From Adiantum capillus-veneris (lineage: Eukaryota > Streptophyta > Polypodiopsida > Polypodiales > Pteridaceae), in NCBI GenBank assembly GCA_014529385.2, contig CM043944.1, positions 46,584,268 through 46,648,267 on the forward strand: a stretch of DNA of 64,000 bases, written 5' to 3'. Under the pieces are notes generated by a model. That model was not told the DNA's origin and did no database searches. It saw only the letters and a program-made list of their open reading frames with translations. Numbering within the stretch: the first letter of the stretch is position 1; each line of letters starts with the position of its first letter. Position numbers and translations under genes: made by a program. Shown one piece after another: positions 12,904 to 24,875 of this stretch.

Positions 12904-13333
12904 GCTACTACAATCTCTTCACAATTTCATATTCTTTAGTTTTAACACTAGTTTGGTAACCTACTCATGGAAAAAATAAGAAACTTGTAAATTTTCTCAT
13001 CTTTTGGTCACACCAAGCCTCCAAAGTTTATGGACTAGTGCATTTTCATCAAAACAATCATTTCTTACATTTTGTTGCATAAAGATAAGATTAGGGATTT
13101 TTGTAGGACTTGAGATAAGCTACTACAATCTCTTCACAATTTCATATTCTTTAGTTTTAACACTAGTTTGGTAACCTACTCATGGAAAAAATAAGAAACT
13201 TGTAAATTTTCTCATCTTTTGGTCACACCAAGCCTCCAAAGTTTATGGACTAGTGCATTTTCATCAAAACAATCATTTCTTACATTTTGTTGCATAAAGA
13301 TAAGATTAGGGATTTTTGTAGGACTTGAGATAA
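12904..13333. repeat. Identical tandem duplication, 215-bp unit
   Basis: The block 12904-13118, starting GCTACTACAATCTCTTC and ending GGACTTGAGATAA, is followed directly by a second copy at 13119-13333. Read base by base, the two look identical. The open frame here is only an incidental shadow. A duplication this clean is either recent or an assembly artefact. Confidence 0.9.
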
Positions 13334-15180
13334 ATTCCCTAGTTAACTTCAATGGGTTGGTGATCAGAACATATGATTGCTTCTCACTCACTATTTTTTG
13401 TTTTGCCAAAATAAATAGGTACAAAAAGTTGAATTTTTACCATTGTGCAAACCTATCATCATAGTTTCTATAGCCACGCTCAATACAGATAATATATGCA
13501 TGTTTTCTTAGTTCCCTATTGTACTTTATGTTCATAAGGAGCCATGGAGCATGTCAAAAGAATAACACATCTCTTACCAAGGGGAATCTTGGGGACAAAG
13601 ATGAAGTGCTAAATACAGCAAACATGAAAAAACTGGGTTCAACATTATGAGTTGTAGAATCCCATAGAAACTATTCAATATCTAGCCAAATTTAATCATT
13701 ATGACTAGATATGGTTACTGCCTACAAAATGCATGTAGTTGTCACAAGAAACTAACAATATTGAAAAAGCTATACTTGATATACTAGAATGTTTCATTTT
13801 CTTCTATAATTGAAAAAATCAACCATCATTGTTTACTATGCAAAATAGGGTATTAGGTGCCCCAAAACTCAAGGAATATTAGCTTTATGTTACAATATGC
13901 GACATAGAAAATCAAAAATGCATTTGGATATCATAAAATCCACCAAAAAATCATAGAAGAGCTACAATTGGCTAAAAAACAGGATTTGACAATTTTTATA
14001 ATTTGGTCATAACTTACAACTTTAATATTTATTTCTCCCTACAAGCATCAGGACATGTTGAGGACTACTAAAGATAGTTCTCTAGCATTATAGACCTCAC
14101 AAACATGAATTCTAGAGTGGTATAGTTGCAAAAAGTTGAAAAAAGCCAAAAACAGGACCCGTTTTTTTCACACAGTTTAGGTTGTGAAATGTTGTGCAAG
14201 GACAAAGTTAAAGATGGAATTGATATTCCAAAAAAATGTCGAGTTTTTTTCAGCTCATGAGACAACTTTCTAGATAGATAGCACCTCAAAATCCATTTTG
14301 AAACTCTTGACATAATTCAAGGAAAATGGTCACTTAACAGGACATAAAAGTGTCCCATTACCAACCTAGTGTTAAGGAAAGGGAACCTTTGACATGTAGA
14401 AACAACTATTGGAGGCAATGTCCACGAGCCTAATCAATCACAATTAGCTATTGTACTAAATAGTACTTAAAAGTATAAAAGTATAAGCAAAACTTAAGTA
14501 ATTCCACTTCTTTCCAAATTGCAGTGTCCAAGCAAAAACTTGCAAACTCTAAGTAGTTCACACACATGTTTTTGAAAGTATTCCTTTATAGTACTTTATT
14601 CGGAAAAAATCCCAAGTAATTTCCAAAAAAATTTGAGTTAAAGTATCCCTGTCAAACCGCAATCTCATAACCCATATGATCTAACTTTTAAAGTAACCAT
14701 TTACTGTATCAAATAGTTCCAACCTATCAAACCATCCCTAAGTTAAATCAAAACCTATAAGTATAGCTTCAAAGTGATTAGAGAAGCTTTGTTTTTTAAC
14801 TACAATCATGTTTGTATGGATCAAAGTCAAGCCCTTCAAATAGTCAAATCAAACATACTCCAGAAGAGAGACTATTCCAAAGTTAGTAACCAGCATTATC
14901 AAAACCTAGCAGCAAGAAATAGAGACAAGAAACAAATCAGGGTCAATTAATGCAAATCCAACAAGCTCGGTTGTCAAGAACCATCAAAAGCCATATCACC
15001 AGAAATCCATAATGGAATTCCTCCAAGGCTCAGCATGCTTGATCAAAATTGTCATGCCAGAAGATGATTGCAAGCCAGCGAAGGAAAACATTATACTGTG
15101 TGTCAAGAGCCAGCATCAACTTGAGTCATGAACCTTACAAATGAAGAAAGTAAAAAAATACCATCGAAAATTCAGCTAAA
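13334..15180. other. AT-rich non-coding DNA, no feature seen
   Basis: No terminal repeats, microsatellites or protein-like frames. Short open frames (for example 14068-14313, minus) lack any recognisable motif. Confidence 0.5.
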
Positions 15181-16350
15181 TAGGCGAAATATTGCATCTA
15201 GCTAGTGTAAGCATCTACCAAGGATTTCCCTTAGAATCCAAGTAAGAGCTGAAGCATCAGCCATAGGGAAAGATGGCCCCTATCTGGTGAGCCATTCTGC
15301 CGAGACAAGCCAAGTGAAACAAGAAAGTAAGAAACAAATTCTGCCTATTACAGTAGTCCGGAGAGAAGAACATCACTTTACCCTTATCCAATGGGTAATC
15401 CTATGAGGAAAGCAGACCAGTAGTGATCATAAAACAAAGGCTTATATAACCAGATATCCCAACTAAACATATCACAACAGAACCATCTGCCATTACTCCA
15501 GGCACAGTCTAGAAATCCCAAAAAAGAAACCAAAGTTAAACCAATGAATTGAACCATTCTGAATAACTACCGTGACATATAAGCTTATTGAGAATGATGT
15601 CACTAATCCAAAAAAGAAGAAGAAATATGAACCTGTATATATATGATCATATAAAGATTGGAGTATAAGTATCATAACCAACATCACAGGAAGCAAAAGT
15701 CATGCCAAGATCTAACCCAATATATTAGAAGTAACACCCATCAGTTGATTATTGTCAAGGAGGAGACCAGTAACATGAAATAATCCTTTTAAGGGGTCAC
15801 AAAACCAACAGATCAGTACTCATTTTATAAAAAATTGATCAATGACAGCTCAAAGAGCAAGCATAGTGATCCTTAAAATGAACCAATAACCTTAAATATC
15901 CTCAAATTGATCGGTTGAATGCATTAAGTTCCAACATAACATAAGGACCAATCCCATGCACCTAGTTCTCTTTAAAACCAAAAGGATCGGTAAAGTGAAC
16001 TCATTTAAACTAGCATAATGCGCCAAGTTGATTGTGGACTATCAACAGATAGGGGAGGTAAATCCTACAAGGTATAGAGAAAACACTAGGACATGTACAG
16101 TCATTAGCAACACTCCAAGTATCATAAAGAGTTTCCCTTGGCATCAAAGTAAGAGTTGAAGTATCAGCCCAGAGCCAAAACTGAAATATCATCCCAGAGC
16201 CAAAAAAGGTTTTTTTATGGAATCCTCGGGTATTTAGCCAAAAATTCTCAAGTAACATCCCTAGTACACCAATGTACAGACATTATTCTAGGCACATTTT
16301 AGAAATCCTAGAAAAAATCAATGTTAAACCAATAAAGTGAGCCATTCTGA
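15181..16350. repeat. Diverged duplicated segments
   Basis: Two pairs of similar stretches occur in the same order about 0.8-0.9 kb apart: CCCTTAGAATCCAAGTAAGAG (near 15,228) against CCCTTGGCATCAAAGTAAGAG (near 16,133), and AGTCTAGAAATCCC (near 15,507) against ATTTTAGAAATCC (near 16,297) followed by AA.GTTAAACCAAT. The region is an old, decayed repeat, possibly a transposable-element remnant. Confidence 0.55.
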
Positions 16351-16753
16351 TCAGTTATGCTAAGCAAAACCCAACTCATCCAATCTGACCATCCTCCGAG
16401 TTTTTTTAAAGAACAATCATTATCAATAAGTAATCATTCACTATGATGATAGCATGAGAAGCAATCTATCAAAGCAAAACAAATCGGGGCCATACAAACA
16501 TCACCACTAGTCAAGAGCTGCCTTATACAAGCCATCCTGAGTTTTTTAAAATATTAGCTAGTCAAATGAAGTGAGAGTTCAACTATCATAACTAGGCCAA
16601 CATGACAAAGTCCAAAGCCAGATTCATCAATAGTTGAAACCTCAATCAAAAGATAGAGAATCTAGAATAAGACCTGCCATTTTAGTAATTTCTTTGTACA
16701 AGTGAGGAGGAAAATCTGGCAAGTTTACCCTACAACCTCATCGTCTTGAGGTA

Positions 16754-17513
16754 CAATCGGTTCAACCAAACCATAGCATGCTACAAATCTGGGAAACCCA
16801 ATTAATGTCATTCATTGGATGTGATCAAGTTTATTTAACTAAACCATTGTTAATCTTTCAAAAAAGCAATAACATAGGCCTAGGTTTTTTTAATAAGAAT
16901 GAAACATTTGTAAAGTGTTATAGATGACATGTTACGGAGTAGCCAAATCAACAAACTCCTAGAGATTAAGGCCCACATCAACCAGTGATCAGCACGGTAA
17001 CACCCCTTAGATCATATATTCTCATTGACTAATGCTCTTGAAGGAAGAAAAATACCAACAGTTCAAGCCTAAGTGAGGTAGGGAGCATTAAAAACCAAAA
17101 CCAGTAAGCCCAAGTCTAAGTGAGAGAAGCACGGCCCATCACCAATACTTATAATAGAGGAAGGTAGAAACAATCGGTTCAACCAAACCATAGCATGCTA
17201 GAAATCTGGGCAACCCAAGTAATGTCATTCATTGGATGTGATCAAGTTTATTTAACTAAACCATTGTCAATCATTCAAAAAAGCAATAGCATAGGCCTAG
17301 GTTTTTTTAATAAGAATGAAACATTTGTAAAGTGTTACAGATGACATGTTACGGAGTAGCCGAATCAACAAACTCCTCTTGAAGGAAGAAAAAAACCAGC
17401 AGTTCAAGCCTAAGTGAGGTAGGGAGCATTAAAAACCAAAACCAGTAAGCCCAAGTCTAAGTGAGAGAAGCACGACCCATCACCAGTACTTATAATAGAG
17501 GAAGGTAGAAGAA
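16754..17513. repeat. Tandem duplication, about 417-bp unit with a deletion in copy 2
   Basis: Copy 1 (16754-17170) and copy 2 (17171-17513) both begin CAATCGGTTCAACCAAACCA and contain AGTTCAAGCCTAAGTGAGG. Copy 2 lacks about 80 bp present in copy 1 at roughly 16957-17036. Otherwise the copies differ by only a few bases. Non-coding. Confidence 0.85.
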
Positions 17514-18101
17514 CAAAGGAGGCCAGATCTTCTCCGAGTGTCACCATACCAAGAGGGAGTTCCAAAGGTGATGAGGGTATTCGCCATAACATCTGTGATG
17601 CACCCGTAGTGCAGAAAATCAAGGGCAACAGAGAGATTGCAGAACCTCGTGAGACGAGGGCGGGGTGAATTAAACATAGTGGAAATACAGACGCTCGATT
17701 CATAGCAGAAAAGAAGTAATATGGGTTTATCAATGTAGTGATATTTATATTAAGGGGTTATTCCCACTAGCCAAGCACCCTTAGGGGTTAGAGTGTGAAG
17801 CAGGGCAATTTAGGGTCACTCCTTCTAGAGGTAGGAAGTTCCAAGTAGAACTTATAGTAATCACTGATCAATATGTCTAAAGGGGAGATTAAAAGGCAAG
17901 GGGTTATGATGAACATCCCGATACGTTCAATTTATCATCTTCATCATGCATATCATGAGCCAGAATCACTCATTGAGGAACTACAAAGTAACTACGCAAA
18001 GTAATCCTCCACCAAACAATAAAGCCATCAGCTCTACCAATAGCTCAAGTGTAAGTGTGTATGTGGCTAGATGTATCCCTCACAGTCAAATAAAGTGACC
18101 A

Positions 18102-18245
<144 letters not shown>

Positions 18246-19236
18246 GCATGCTTCCATATAGTCAACTAAAGCAATCAATATATAAATATATAAGTCTACT
18301 ATCATCTCCCACAGAGCCAAAGAGAGATGGTCTCAAAGAGAGAGAGGACTTGATCAAAAGAAATATATGTGCATACATACATAGGTGTGTGTGTGTGTGT
18401 GTAAGAAAGTATCATCATCATCAAAGGTTATAATATGACCTATGGGACCAAATCAAACATGTCAAATGCTATATGCTAAGTTGATTAATGACTCTTGATG
18501 CTTGAGGATTATGGAGATGAGGGTGACAATTAAGCATCCAGGAAGTAGCTAGGAGACTCATAATGTGAGGAAAGCAAAGTTAAATGTAATAAAATATGAG
18601 CACTCAAGTAGGGTATGAAGCTAAGACTACTGAACTCACAACAAGTATAGTGTGCAGGAATGGACAACACTTCCTAAATGCCCCAATACTATGTCTCATA
18701 TCGAAGGGAGTGGGAACTAAGTTGGATCACTACTCAGGTGCAAAGTGTCGATGAGAAGATAGGCTCAAGTATTTAAAGGTGAGTTCAATAGATCATCTCT
18801 CAGAGATGAACATGCTTTAGCAACAAATGGTAAGGTAGTAATTTGGATTGTTATAAGTTGTCATAACTTCACTATATAATTTGATGTTGAACTCTTTAGT
18901 GATCACAATACTACGATTAGGGCTATCATGATTCAATATCACTCTCTCAAATCATCATTCATCACCAAAGCATCAGTAAGGATATGGAAATTATGATGAA
19001 GGGTGGGGTTTCAATTTTAAATAATGATTTCTTGGTATGAAAATTCATGCTTCAAAGACATAGATCTCCTACTTTATTTTAGTGTGTTGAAGCGATGAGA
19101 TAATGATGGGACCTCTCCAATTTCCTTCTCCCAAGAACATCTAGCCTTATATTTTGTGAAATTTGATTAGGTTTTGTTCCACCTATCAAGTTACAACACT
19201 ACCTCTCTCTACGTAAGCTCTACAAGTTTACACTTT
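18246..19236. other. Non-coding DNA, no feature seen
   Basis: AT-rich sequence with a short GT tract near 18,386-18,402. No coding or repeat signal I can support. Confidence 0.5.
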
Positions 19237-19237
19237 C

Positions 19238-19325
<88 letters not shown>
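19237..19325. repeat. Compound (CT)n-(CA)n microsatellite
   Basis: CT tract at about 19,239-19,274 followed directly by CA to about 19,325. Confidence 0.95.
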
Positions 19326-19328
<3 letters not shown>

Positions 19329-19432
19329 GCACACTTACTTAGGGCGTCATAAAATATAATATCTAACTTTACCAAATGATTTTCTCATATTAAACTGATC
19401 ATTTAATATGGAAAGATAAAAGGGGAACAAGA

Positions 19433-19659
19433 TGTTGGAATTAGGGTTGTAGAGAAACACACACAGCTTGGAGAAGACGAAGGAAGCTCAAGGCACACAA
19501 TAGAGAGTGTTTTACTTAGTGTGCAATGGAAAGATAGATAGCCCTAGAGTGATGGGCGTATATACAATGCACGGGGGAAAAAACCTCTTAAAGAGGGAAA
19601 AAATGCCCCGACGGTCCTAGTGTGTTCACACACATCACTACCACATGTATATGGTAACA
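19433..19659 (-). repeat. Copia-1 3' LTR (left on plus)
   Basis: 227 bp. On the minus strand it begins TGTTACCATATACATG and ends CTAATTCCAACA. It pairs base for base in length with the copy at 24369-24595. Confidence 0.97.
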
Positions 19660-19671
19660 AATCGCCCCTAG
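19660..19671 (-). other. Copia-1 polypurine tract
   Basis: Minus strand AGGGGCGATT directly before the 3' LTR. The related relic at 11,788 has AAGGGGGATT in the same place, so the C here looks like a later change in the tract. Confidence 0.75.
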
Positions 19672-19734
19672 AGTGATGCGGTGAACGAGAGCTGACACAT
19701 GAGTAAAGGGAAGTGTCATGCCCTGAGGACAGGA

Positions 19735-21822
19735 TCAGTCCACAAAGGGGAGTAAGCCCAAAGCTTTGCGGAAAGCTTCAAGCTTCTCATGAGACAATGC
19801 CTTTGTGAAAAGATCTTTAAGGTTGTCCTGTGTTGGCACATAAGCCAAGCTGATCTCTCCTGCTGAGAGCCTCTCCCTGACATAGTGGTAATGCACCTCA
19901 ATGTGCTTTGTGCGAGCATGAAAAACTGGGTTCCTCGCAACTGCCAATGCGCTCTGACTGTTAGTGTAGATAGTGTTGGCAGTGTCCTGTCCAACACCCA
20001 AATCAGCCATAAGGCGTCTGAGCCATACACACTCAACCGTAGCTGTGAAGACTGCCCTGTACTCAGCCTCACAACTCGAGGTGGCCACAGTAGGTTGCTT
20101 CTTGCTCAACCATGATATACATGAACTGCCAAGCCTGAAACAAAAACCACTTGTGGACACTCGCATGTCAAAACAACCAGCCCAATCTGAGTCCGAAAAA
20201 GCATGTAAGTCTAGCAGCAATGATCCCCCCTTGGGATAAAACAATCCAAGATGTAAAGTGCCACTAAGGTAGCGGAAAATCCTCTTGACAGTATGCCAAT
20301 GCTTAGACCCTGGGCTATGCATAAATCTGCTGACCTGTGAGACTGCAAATTGAATATCTGGCCTCCTGTTGCATACATAAATGAGGCAGTCAACAGCAGT
20401 TTGGTAAAGAGTGACATTAGCAGGATCACCAGCATCATGTAGACTCAACTTCAAACCTGTTTCCATGGGAGTGGCAATAGGTTTGCAATCCTCAAGTCCA
20501 AACTTACATAGCAATGTCTCTATGTAACTTTTCTGACACAAGGCAATACCACGATCACACTGCTTAAACTGTATACCCAAATAATGATGCAACAGCCCCA
20601 AATCTTTCATCTTGAAAGTAGCATTCAAATCAGCCTTAAATTCAGCAATATGTCTCTCATTTGGTCCAGTGATCAGCAAATCATCAACATAAAGAACCAC
20701 AATGAGAAGTACATCACCCTCACGCTTTACATACAATGTGCTTTCTGTTGGAATGCTACGAAAGCCTTGTTTGACCAAATGAGTGTTAGCTTTCTCATAC
20801 CAAGCACGAGGAGATTGCTTCAACCCATACAAAGCCTTGTTACATTTGCACACTTTGTCCTCTCGTCCTTTTATGACAAAACCACGAGGCTGCGTTACAT
20901 AAACTTCCTCAAATATGTCACCATTCAAGAAAGCAGTAACAATGTCTGATTGATGTACATCCCAACCAAAATGAGCTGCCAATGCACATAGAAAACGCAC
21001 AGTAGTCATACGACAAGTGGGAGAAAAAGTCTCTTCATAATCTACGCCTTTTTGCTGTGCATAACCCTTTGAAACAAGTCGAGCCTTATGGCAATCGATC
21101 TCACCATCCGGCTTGCGTTTCAACTTGTAAACCCACTTTGTACCAATGGCCTTTTTGCTAGGAGGCAAATCACATAAAGTCCATGTGTCATTTTCTATAA
21201 GTGCATCATATTCTGATTGCATGGCAGCCATCCAATTTTCTGAATTTTGTGCTTCATCAAAAGTCAAAGGCTCCTCAACATCATGTAAGCTAGACACAGC
21301 CAAAGCATAACAATCCGATGCATAAGATGCATGGCGAGAGCCTGAACGAGTACGACTAGACAAAGGTGCATCCAATTTACTGTCACGCAAAGTGTGCACC
21401 AGCCATTTTGGCATACCTCTAGCCTGCTCATTTTCAGCCCTTTCCTCATCAAGTACATCATGTACATCTGCATCAGTAATAGGCTGATCTAGAACATTTT
21501 CAGAAACCCCCATAGGCTGTACATTTGCCTCATTGGAACTTACATTGGTATTTCCACCACTGAAAAGAGGCAACAAAGTGTCATAAATGTCCTGTGAGCT
21601 TACATTACTGTCTCTAGTACATGACAGCAAGGGCTGAACAGAATCTTCCACAAACACTACATCCCGTGAAACTAGAGTACGTTTTGTTTGCGGATGATAC
21701 AACCTGTAACCTTTGCTTTCAGCACTATAACCAACAAAAATACATTTGATAGCCTTATCATCCAATTTTCTGCGCTGCACTTGTGTCACCAAAGCATATG
21801 CCAAACAGCCAAAAACACGCAT
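19735..21822 (-). CDS. Copia-1 reverse transcriptase and RNase H (open segment of pol)
   Basis: 695 open codons without their own start; this is the tail of the broken polyprotein. Residues 1-60 are the end of integrase (MRVFGCLAYA ... GYRLYHPQTKR). The RVT_2 reverse transcriptase covers about 210-445, with YVDD at 378-381. RNase H covers about 540-680 with Asp545 (SDWAG) and the CEAEY glutamate. The third acidic position, normally Asp in DSQSA, is Asn621 here (TNSQSAL), a G-to-A type change predicted to kill RNase H. Codons read cleanly to the stop at 19735, so this is the best preserved part of the element. Confidence 0.93.
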   Translation of the reverse strand: MRVFGCLAYALVTQVQRRKLDDKAIKCIFVGYSAESKGYRLYHPQTKRTLVSRDVVFVEDSVQPLLSCTRDSNVSSQDIYDTLLPLFSGGNTNVSSNEANVQPMGVSENVLDQPITDADVHDVLDEERAENEQARGMPKWLVHTLRDSKLDAPLSSRTRSGSRHASYASDCYALAVSSLHDVEEPLTFDEAQNSENWMAAMQSEYDALIENDTWTLCDLPPSKKAIGTKWVYKLKRKPDGEIDCHKARLVSKGYAQQKGVDYEETFSPTCRMTTVRFLCALAAHFGWDVHQSDIVTAFLNGDIFEEVYVTQPRGFVIKGREDKVCKCNKALYGLKQSPRAWYEKANTHLVKQGFRSIPTESTLYVKREGDVLLIVVLYVDDLLITGPNERHIAEFKADLNATFKMKDLGLLHHYLGIQFKQCDRGIALCQKSYIETLLCKFGLEDCKPIATPMETGLKLSLHDAGDPANVTLYQTAVDCLIYVCNRRPDIQFAVSQVSRFMHSPGSKHWHTVKRIFRYLSGTLHLGLFYPKGGSLLLDLHAFSDSDWAGCFDMRVSTSGFCFRLGSSCISWLSKKQPTVATSSCEAEYRAVFTATVECVWLRRLMADLGVGQDTANTIYTNSQSALAVARNPVFHARTKHIEVHYHYVRERLSAGEISLAYVPTQDNLKDLFTKALSHEKLEAFRKALGLLPFVD

Positions 21823-21849
21823 GTGCTCAATAGAAGGCTTTCTATCATG

Positions 21850-22930
21850 TCATGCTTCATATGGATTAATAGACTGCAAAGCTTTCGTAGGACACTTGTT
21901 AAGTACATAAGTGGCACACATAATGGCCTCAAGCCAAAAAGAATGCGGCAAAGCTTGACTTTTGACCATACATCGTGCCATTTCCGTCAGTGACCTGTTT
22001 TTCCTCTCAGCAACACCATTTTGTTGAGGTGTATAAGGCACTGTACATTGGTGTTTTATCCCACGACTAGCCAGAAATGCATTAAATTAATGAGACACAT
22101 ACTCCCCCCCTCGATCAGAACGGAGGGTGCCCATAGTACATTTCGAGACATTTTCAGCCATAGCTAGAAATTGTTTGAAGCACATAAAAACTTCGCACTT
22201 CGCTTAAGCGGAAATACCCATGCATGCATGGAGTAATCATCAATGAAAGTCACGAAGTACAGGTAATTGCCCAAGGACGGAGTTTGCATGGGCCCACAAA
22301 CATCACTATGCACAAGCTGCAACCTGCATGTAGCCCGAACTGAACCATCCTTTGGAAACTTAGAACGCTGCATCTTACCCAAAATACAGCCTTCACAAAC
22401 ATGTTTGACAGGTGCTTCAAGAGGTGGCAAAGAAGCAACCATATCAGATTTCTGCAAACGCAGCAAACTGGCAAAATTCAGCTGACCAAAACGTGCATGC
22501 CAAAGTTTTGCATCTGAAATAGCCCTTGAATCTGCAACAGCATTTGCAAAATTTTGTCCACACTTGTCATACAAAGTGAGCTTATACAACCCACGGCACA
22601 AAAGCCCAGATGCAACAATTTCATCACCAAAACTGAGATCATGAACTGTACATATGTCATCCACAAATTTGACTATAAGTCCAAGTCTAACAAGTGCGGA
22701 TACAGACAAGAGAGTCTTCTTGATCCCAGGTACATAAAGTGCATCAACAAGTGTGAAGGAACTGCCATTAGTAGCAGTGAGCACAATCTTTCCAACTCCC
22801 TGAACTGGATAAGAGGAATTGTTGGCACAAGTGACTGAATTCCCATGAGGGACAGACTCAAGGGAGGTAAACAATTCCCGATTTTGGTAATGTGCTTTGT
22901 AGCACCACTGTCAAAATACCACACATGTGA
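21850..22930 (-). pseudogene. Copia-1 protease and integrase, broken
   Basis: The protease motif WYFDSGATKHI is at about 22,895-22,920, with the catalytic DSG at 22903-22913. A GAG-pre-integrase HHCC region follows (WHARFGQLN ... HVCEGCILGK, about 22,390-22,490). The integrase core has the first Asp in LVHSDVCGP and the second in SDRGGEY (about 22,107-22,127); the third residue (Glu) is present in QQNGVAERKN near 22,010. A frameshift after VFPLKRSAK (near 22,190), a stop after EYVSH (near 22,090) and a TGA at 21850-21852 in place of Trp (PYEA*HDRKPS) inactivate it. Family motifs are clear even though the reading frame is broken. Confidence 0.9.
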
Positions 22931-22950
22931 ATCTGCAGCAAACAACTGAC

Positions 22951-24005
22951 AAGCATGCATCATGGATAGCAGGATTGTAAGTGCACTCTGCGCTAAAAGC
23001 CCATTCTGCATCGACATCAGCAACACAGTCTCCTTTCACAGAAGACTCAACAATGGCTGCATTTGTAGTGGAACCACCCTCTTTCTTCTTAGCCTCTTTG
23101 GCCTTCAACTTAGGACACGACTTGATCAAGTGATCATTGGCTTTACAATAATGGCAACGCATCTTCTTTTTGCCCTTATCACCAGAATTGCCAGACAAAG
23201 TACTGCCAGCAGAAGCATTAGGAACAGAATTTTTGCCACTCGCAGCAGAACCATAAGAAGTGGCTGCATTGTTGTAACCACCCTTTCTTTGAGAAGCAAT
23301 AAAAGCCTGTTCAACTGCACGCTGCCTAGTCCTGTTTTTTCTAGAAAGTGACTCTTGCAACAGCAATGTGCATAATGCATCAAACTTGACAACTTCAGGA
23401 TTTCCTTGGGTCATTAGTCTCCAAGTACTAGCAAAAGTCTAGTAGAAATCTGGTAAGGCATCAAGAACAATCTGCACAAGGGAACTGTCTGAAATGACTT
23501 CACCTGCAGAAATAAGCTGCTCATTGATATCCTTGACACTAGCAAGGAAAGTGTCCATATTTTCTTCCTCATGCATAATCTTTGACTCCAGCTCTTTAAG
23601 AAGCAAAGCAATTTTAGCCTCATTGCGGCTTGCATAAAGACCTGCTAAAATATCCCAAGCCTGTTTTGCAGATTTTGTTGAACGGATGTGAGGAACAATG
23701 GTGCGCTTCACAGACAACGCAATCAATGCATGAGCCTGCGCATCCTTAACATCCCAACGAGCTTGTTCTGCCATAGGCAAAACAACTCTAATAGCTGCAA
23801 TCCTTGCAGCAAGACCTGCAACATCCTCAACATCGCCTACATCCTCAGAACCAGGACGTACATCGATGCCCTGCACAATGTTCCAGACACCCTTTGACAC
23901 AAGAACATGTTGCATCATATAAGCCCACATAGGGTAGTTGTCCCCATCCAACCTGTCCTCAACAGCAAACATCTTGAACACATCTGTGTTGTTGTTGTCA
24001 GCCAT
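22951..24005 (-). pseudogene. Copia-1 gag, broken
   Basis: Nucleocapsid/capsid region. I place the start at the ATG at 24005 (MADNNNTDVF), because upstream in-frame codons belong to the leader. The N-terminal half has the DUF4219/UBN2-type pattern of plant Copia gag (DGDNYPMWAYMMQHVL, then KSAKQAWDILAGLY). A CCHC zinc knuckle CHYCKANDHLIKSC lies near 23,150. An in-frame TAG at 23439-23441 replaces what should be CAG between LPDFY and TFASTW, and an extra base near 22,951 shifts the frame just before the protease. The rest reads cleanly, so the damage is light. Confidence 0.9.
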
Positions 24006-24354
24006 GGTAAATGCTGCATCTGATGTGAAAACTGCCCAAAAATAGGAGAAACGGAGCGAGAACAACCTGTGCTATATAGCACAAACCGTAGAAAACTATA
24101 AGGCACCTGTTATGCAGAAAACGACACTGATAGAAATTCTGCACAAAATGACGAAATAGCTTGTGCATTACTGCCTGTAGTGAAAACGGAGGCCGAAATG
24201 ATCCCAAATCAAAATTCTGAGCAGACCGTACTCTTCGAGCTCACCCAAAATTTTTGTCGACCTGCGAACGCTCGCCAAAGCTCACTGAAATCGGAGAAAA
24301 ATGAGCAGGCGTGTGCTGGAGCAGCTGGCGACTAAGCCCGGGAGGACGTGACCT

Positions 24355-24366
24355 GCTCTGATACCA
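24355..24366 (-). other. Copia-1 primer binding site (initiator Met tRNA)
   Basis: Minus strand TGGTATCAGAGC, two bases inside the 5' LTR. This is the standard complement of the 3' end of plant initiator-methionine tRNA used by Copia elements. Confidence 0.95.
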
Positions 24367-24368
24367 AT

Positions 24369-24595
24369 TGTTGGAATTAGGATTGCAGAGAAACACACAC
24401 AGCTTGGAGAAGACAAAAGAAGCTCAAGGCACACAATAGAGAGTGTTTTACTTAGTGTGCAATGGAAAGATAGATAGCCCTAGAGTGATATGCATATATA
24501 CAATGCATGGGGGAAAAAACCTCCTAAAGAGGGAAAAAATGCCCCGACGGTCCTAGTGTGTTCACACACATCACTACCACATGTATATGGTAACA
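24369..24595 (-). repeat. Copia-1 5' LTR (right on plus)
   Basis: 227 bp, same boundaries as the 3' LTR. The element's promoter should lie here, but I cannot point to a convincing TATA box with certainty. It is followed on the plus strand by the CAAGA target duplication. Confidence 0.97.
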
Positions 24596-24614
24596 CAAGA
24601 ATTAGGATATAGAT

Positions 24615-24875
24615 ATGTGCTTCTAAACCTATCTCAATAGGGGACCAAAAGGAGAAATGGTTGCATCTCAATAGGGGTCCAAAAGGAGACAATCTACCAA
24701 AGAGCAATGTCAATAAGTGCTTATAGATTTATCTCAACAAGGGTCCAAAAGGAGACGGTCTACTAAAGAGCAATGGGCAATAAGTGCTTCTAGATTTACC
24801 TCAGCAAAGGACCAAGAGGAGAGATGGTTACATCTCAATAGGGGTCCAAAAGGAGGTAGTCTATCAAAGAGCAAT
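24615..24875. repeat. Degenerate tandem repeat (TCTCAATAGGGGTCCAAAAGG)
   Basis: Four to five units of about 45-65 bp, each with ATCTCAAnAnGGGnCCAAAAGGAG and several followed by CTACCAAAGAGCAATG and AATAAGTGCTTnTAGATTTA. Non-coding. Confidence 0.75.

Larger units (their letters stand above)
19433..24595 (-). mobile_element. Complete but defective Ty1/Copia retrotransposon (Copia-1)
   Basis: A 5,163-bp element on the minus strand with two 227-bp LTRs that start TG and end CA, a perfect 5-bp target duplication CAAGA (19428-19432 and 24596-24600), a methionine-tRNA primer site and a purine tract. Internal order is gag, protease, integrase, RT, RNase H, which is the Copia order. The LTRs differ at nine positions by my hand count (about 4%), mostly C/T or G/A changes. 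Coding is interrupted by several stops and frameshifts, so the element cannot move on its own. Confidence 0.97.

Noticed and set aside
24615-24875. CRISPR-like spaced repeats
   Set aside because: Repeat and spacer lengths vary, the spacers are themselves repeated, and the genome is eukaryotic.
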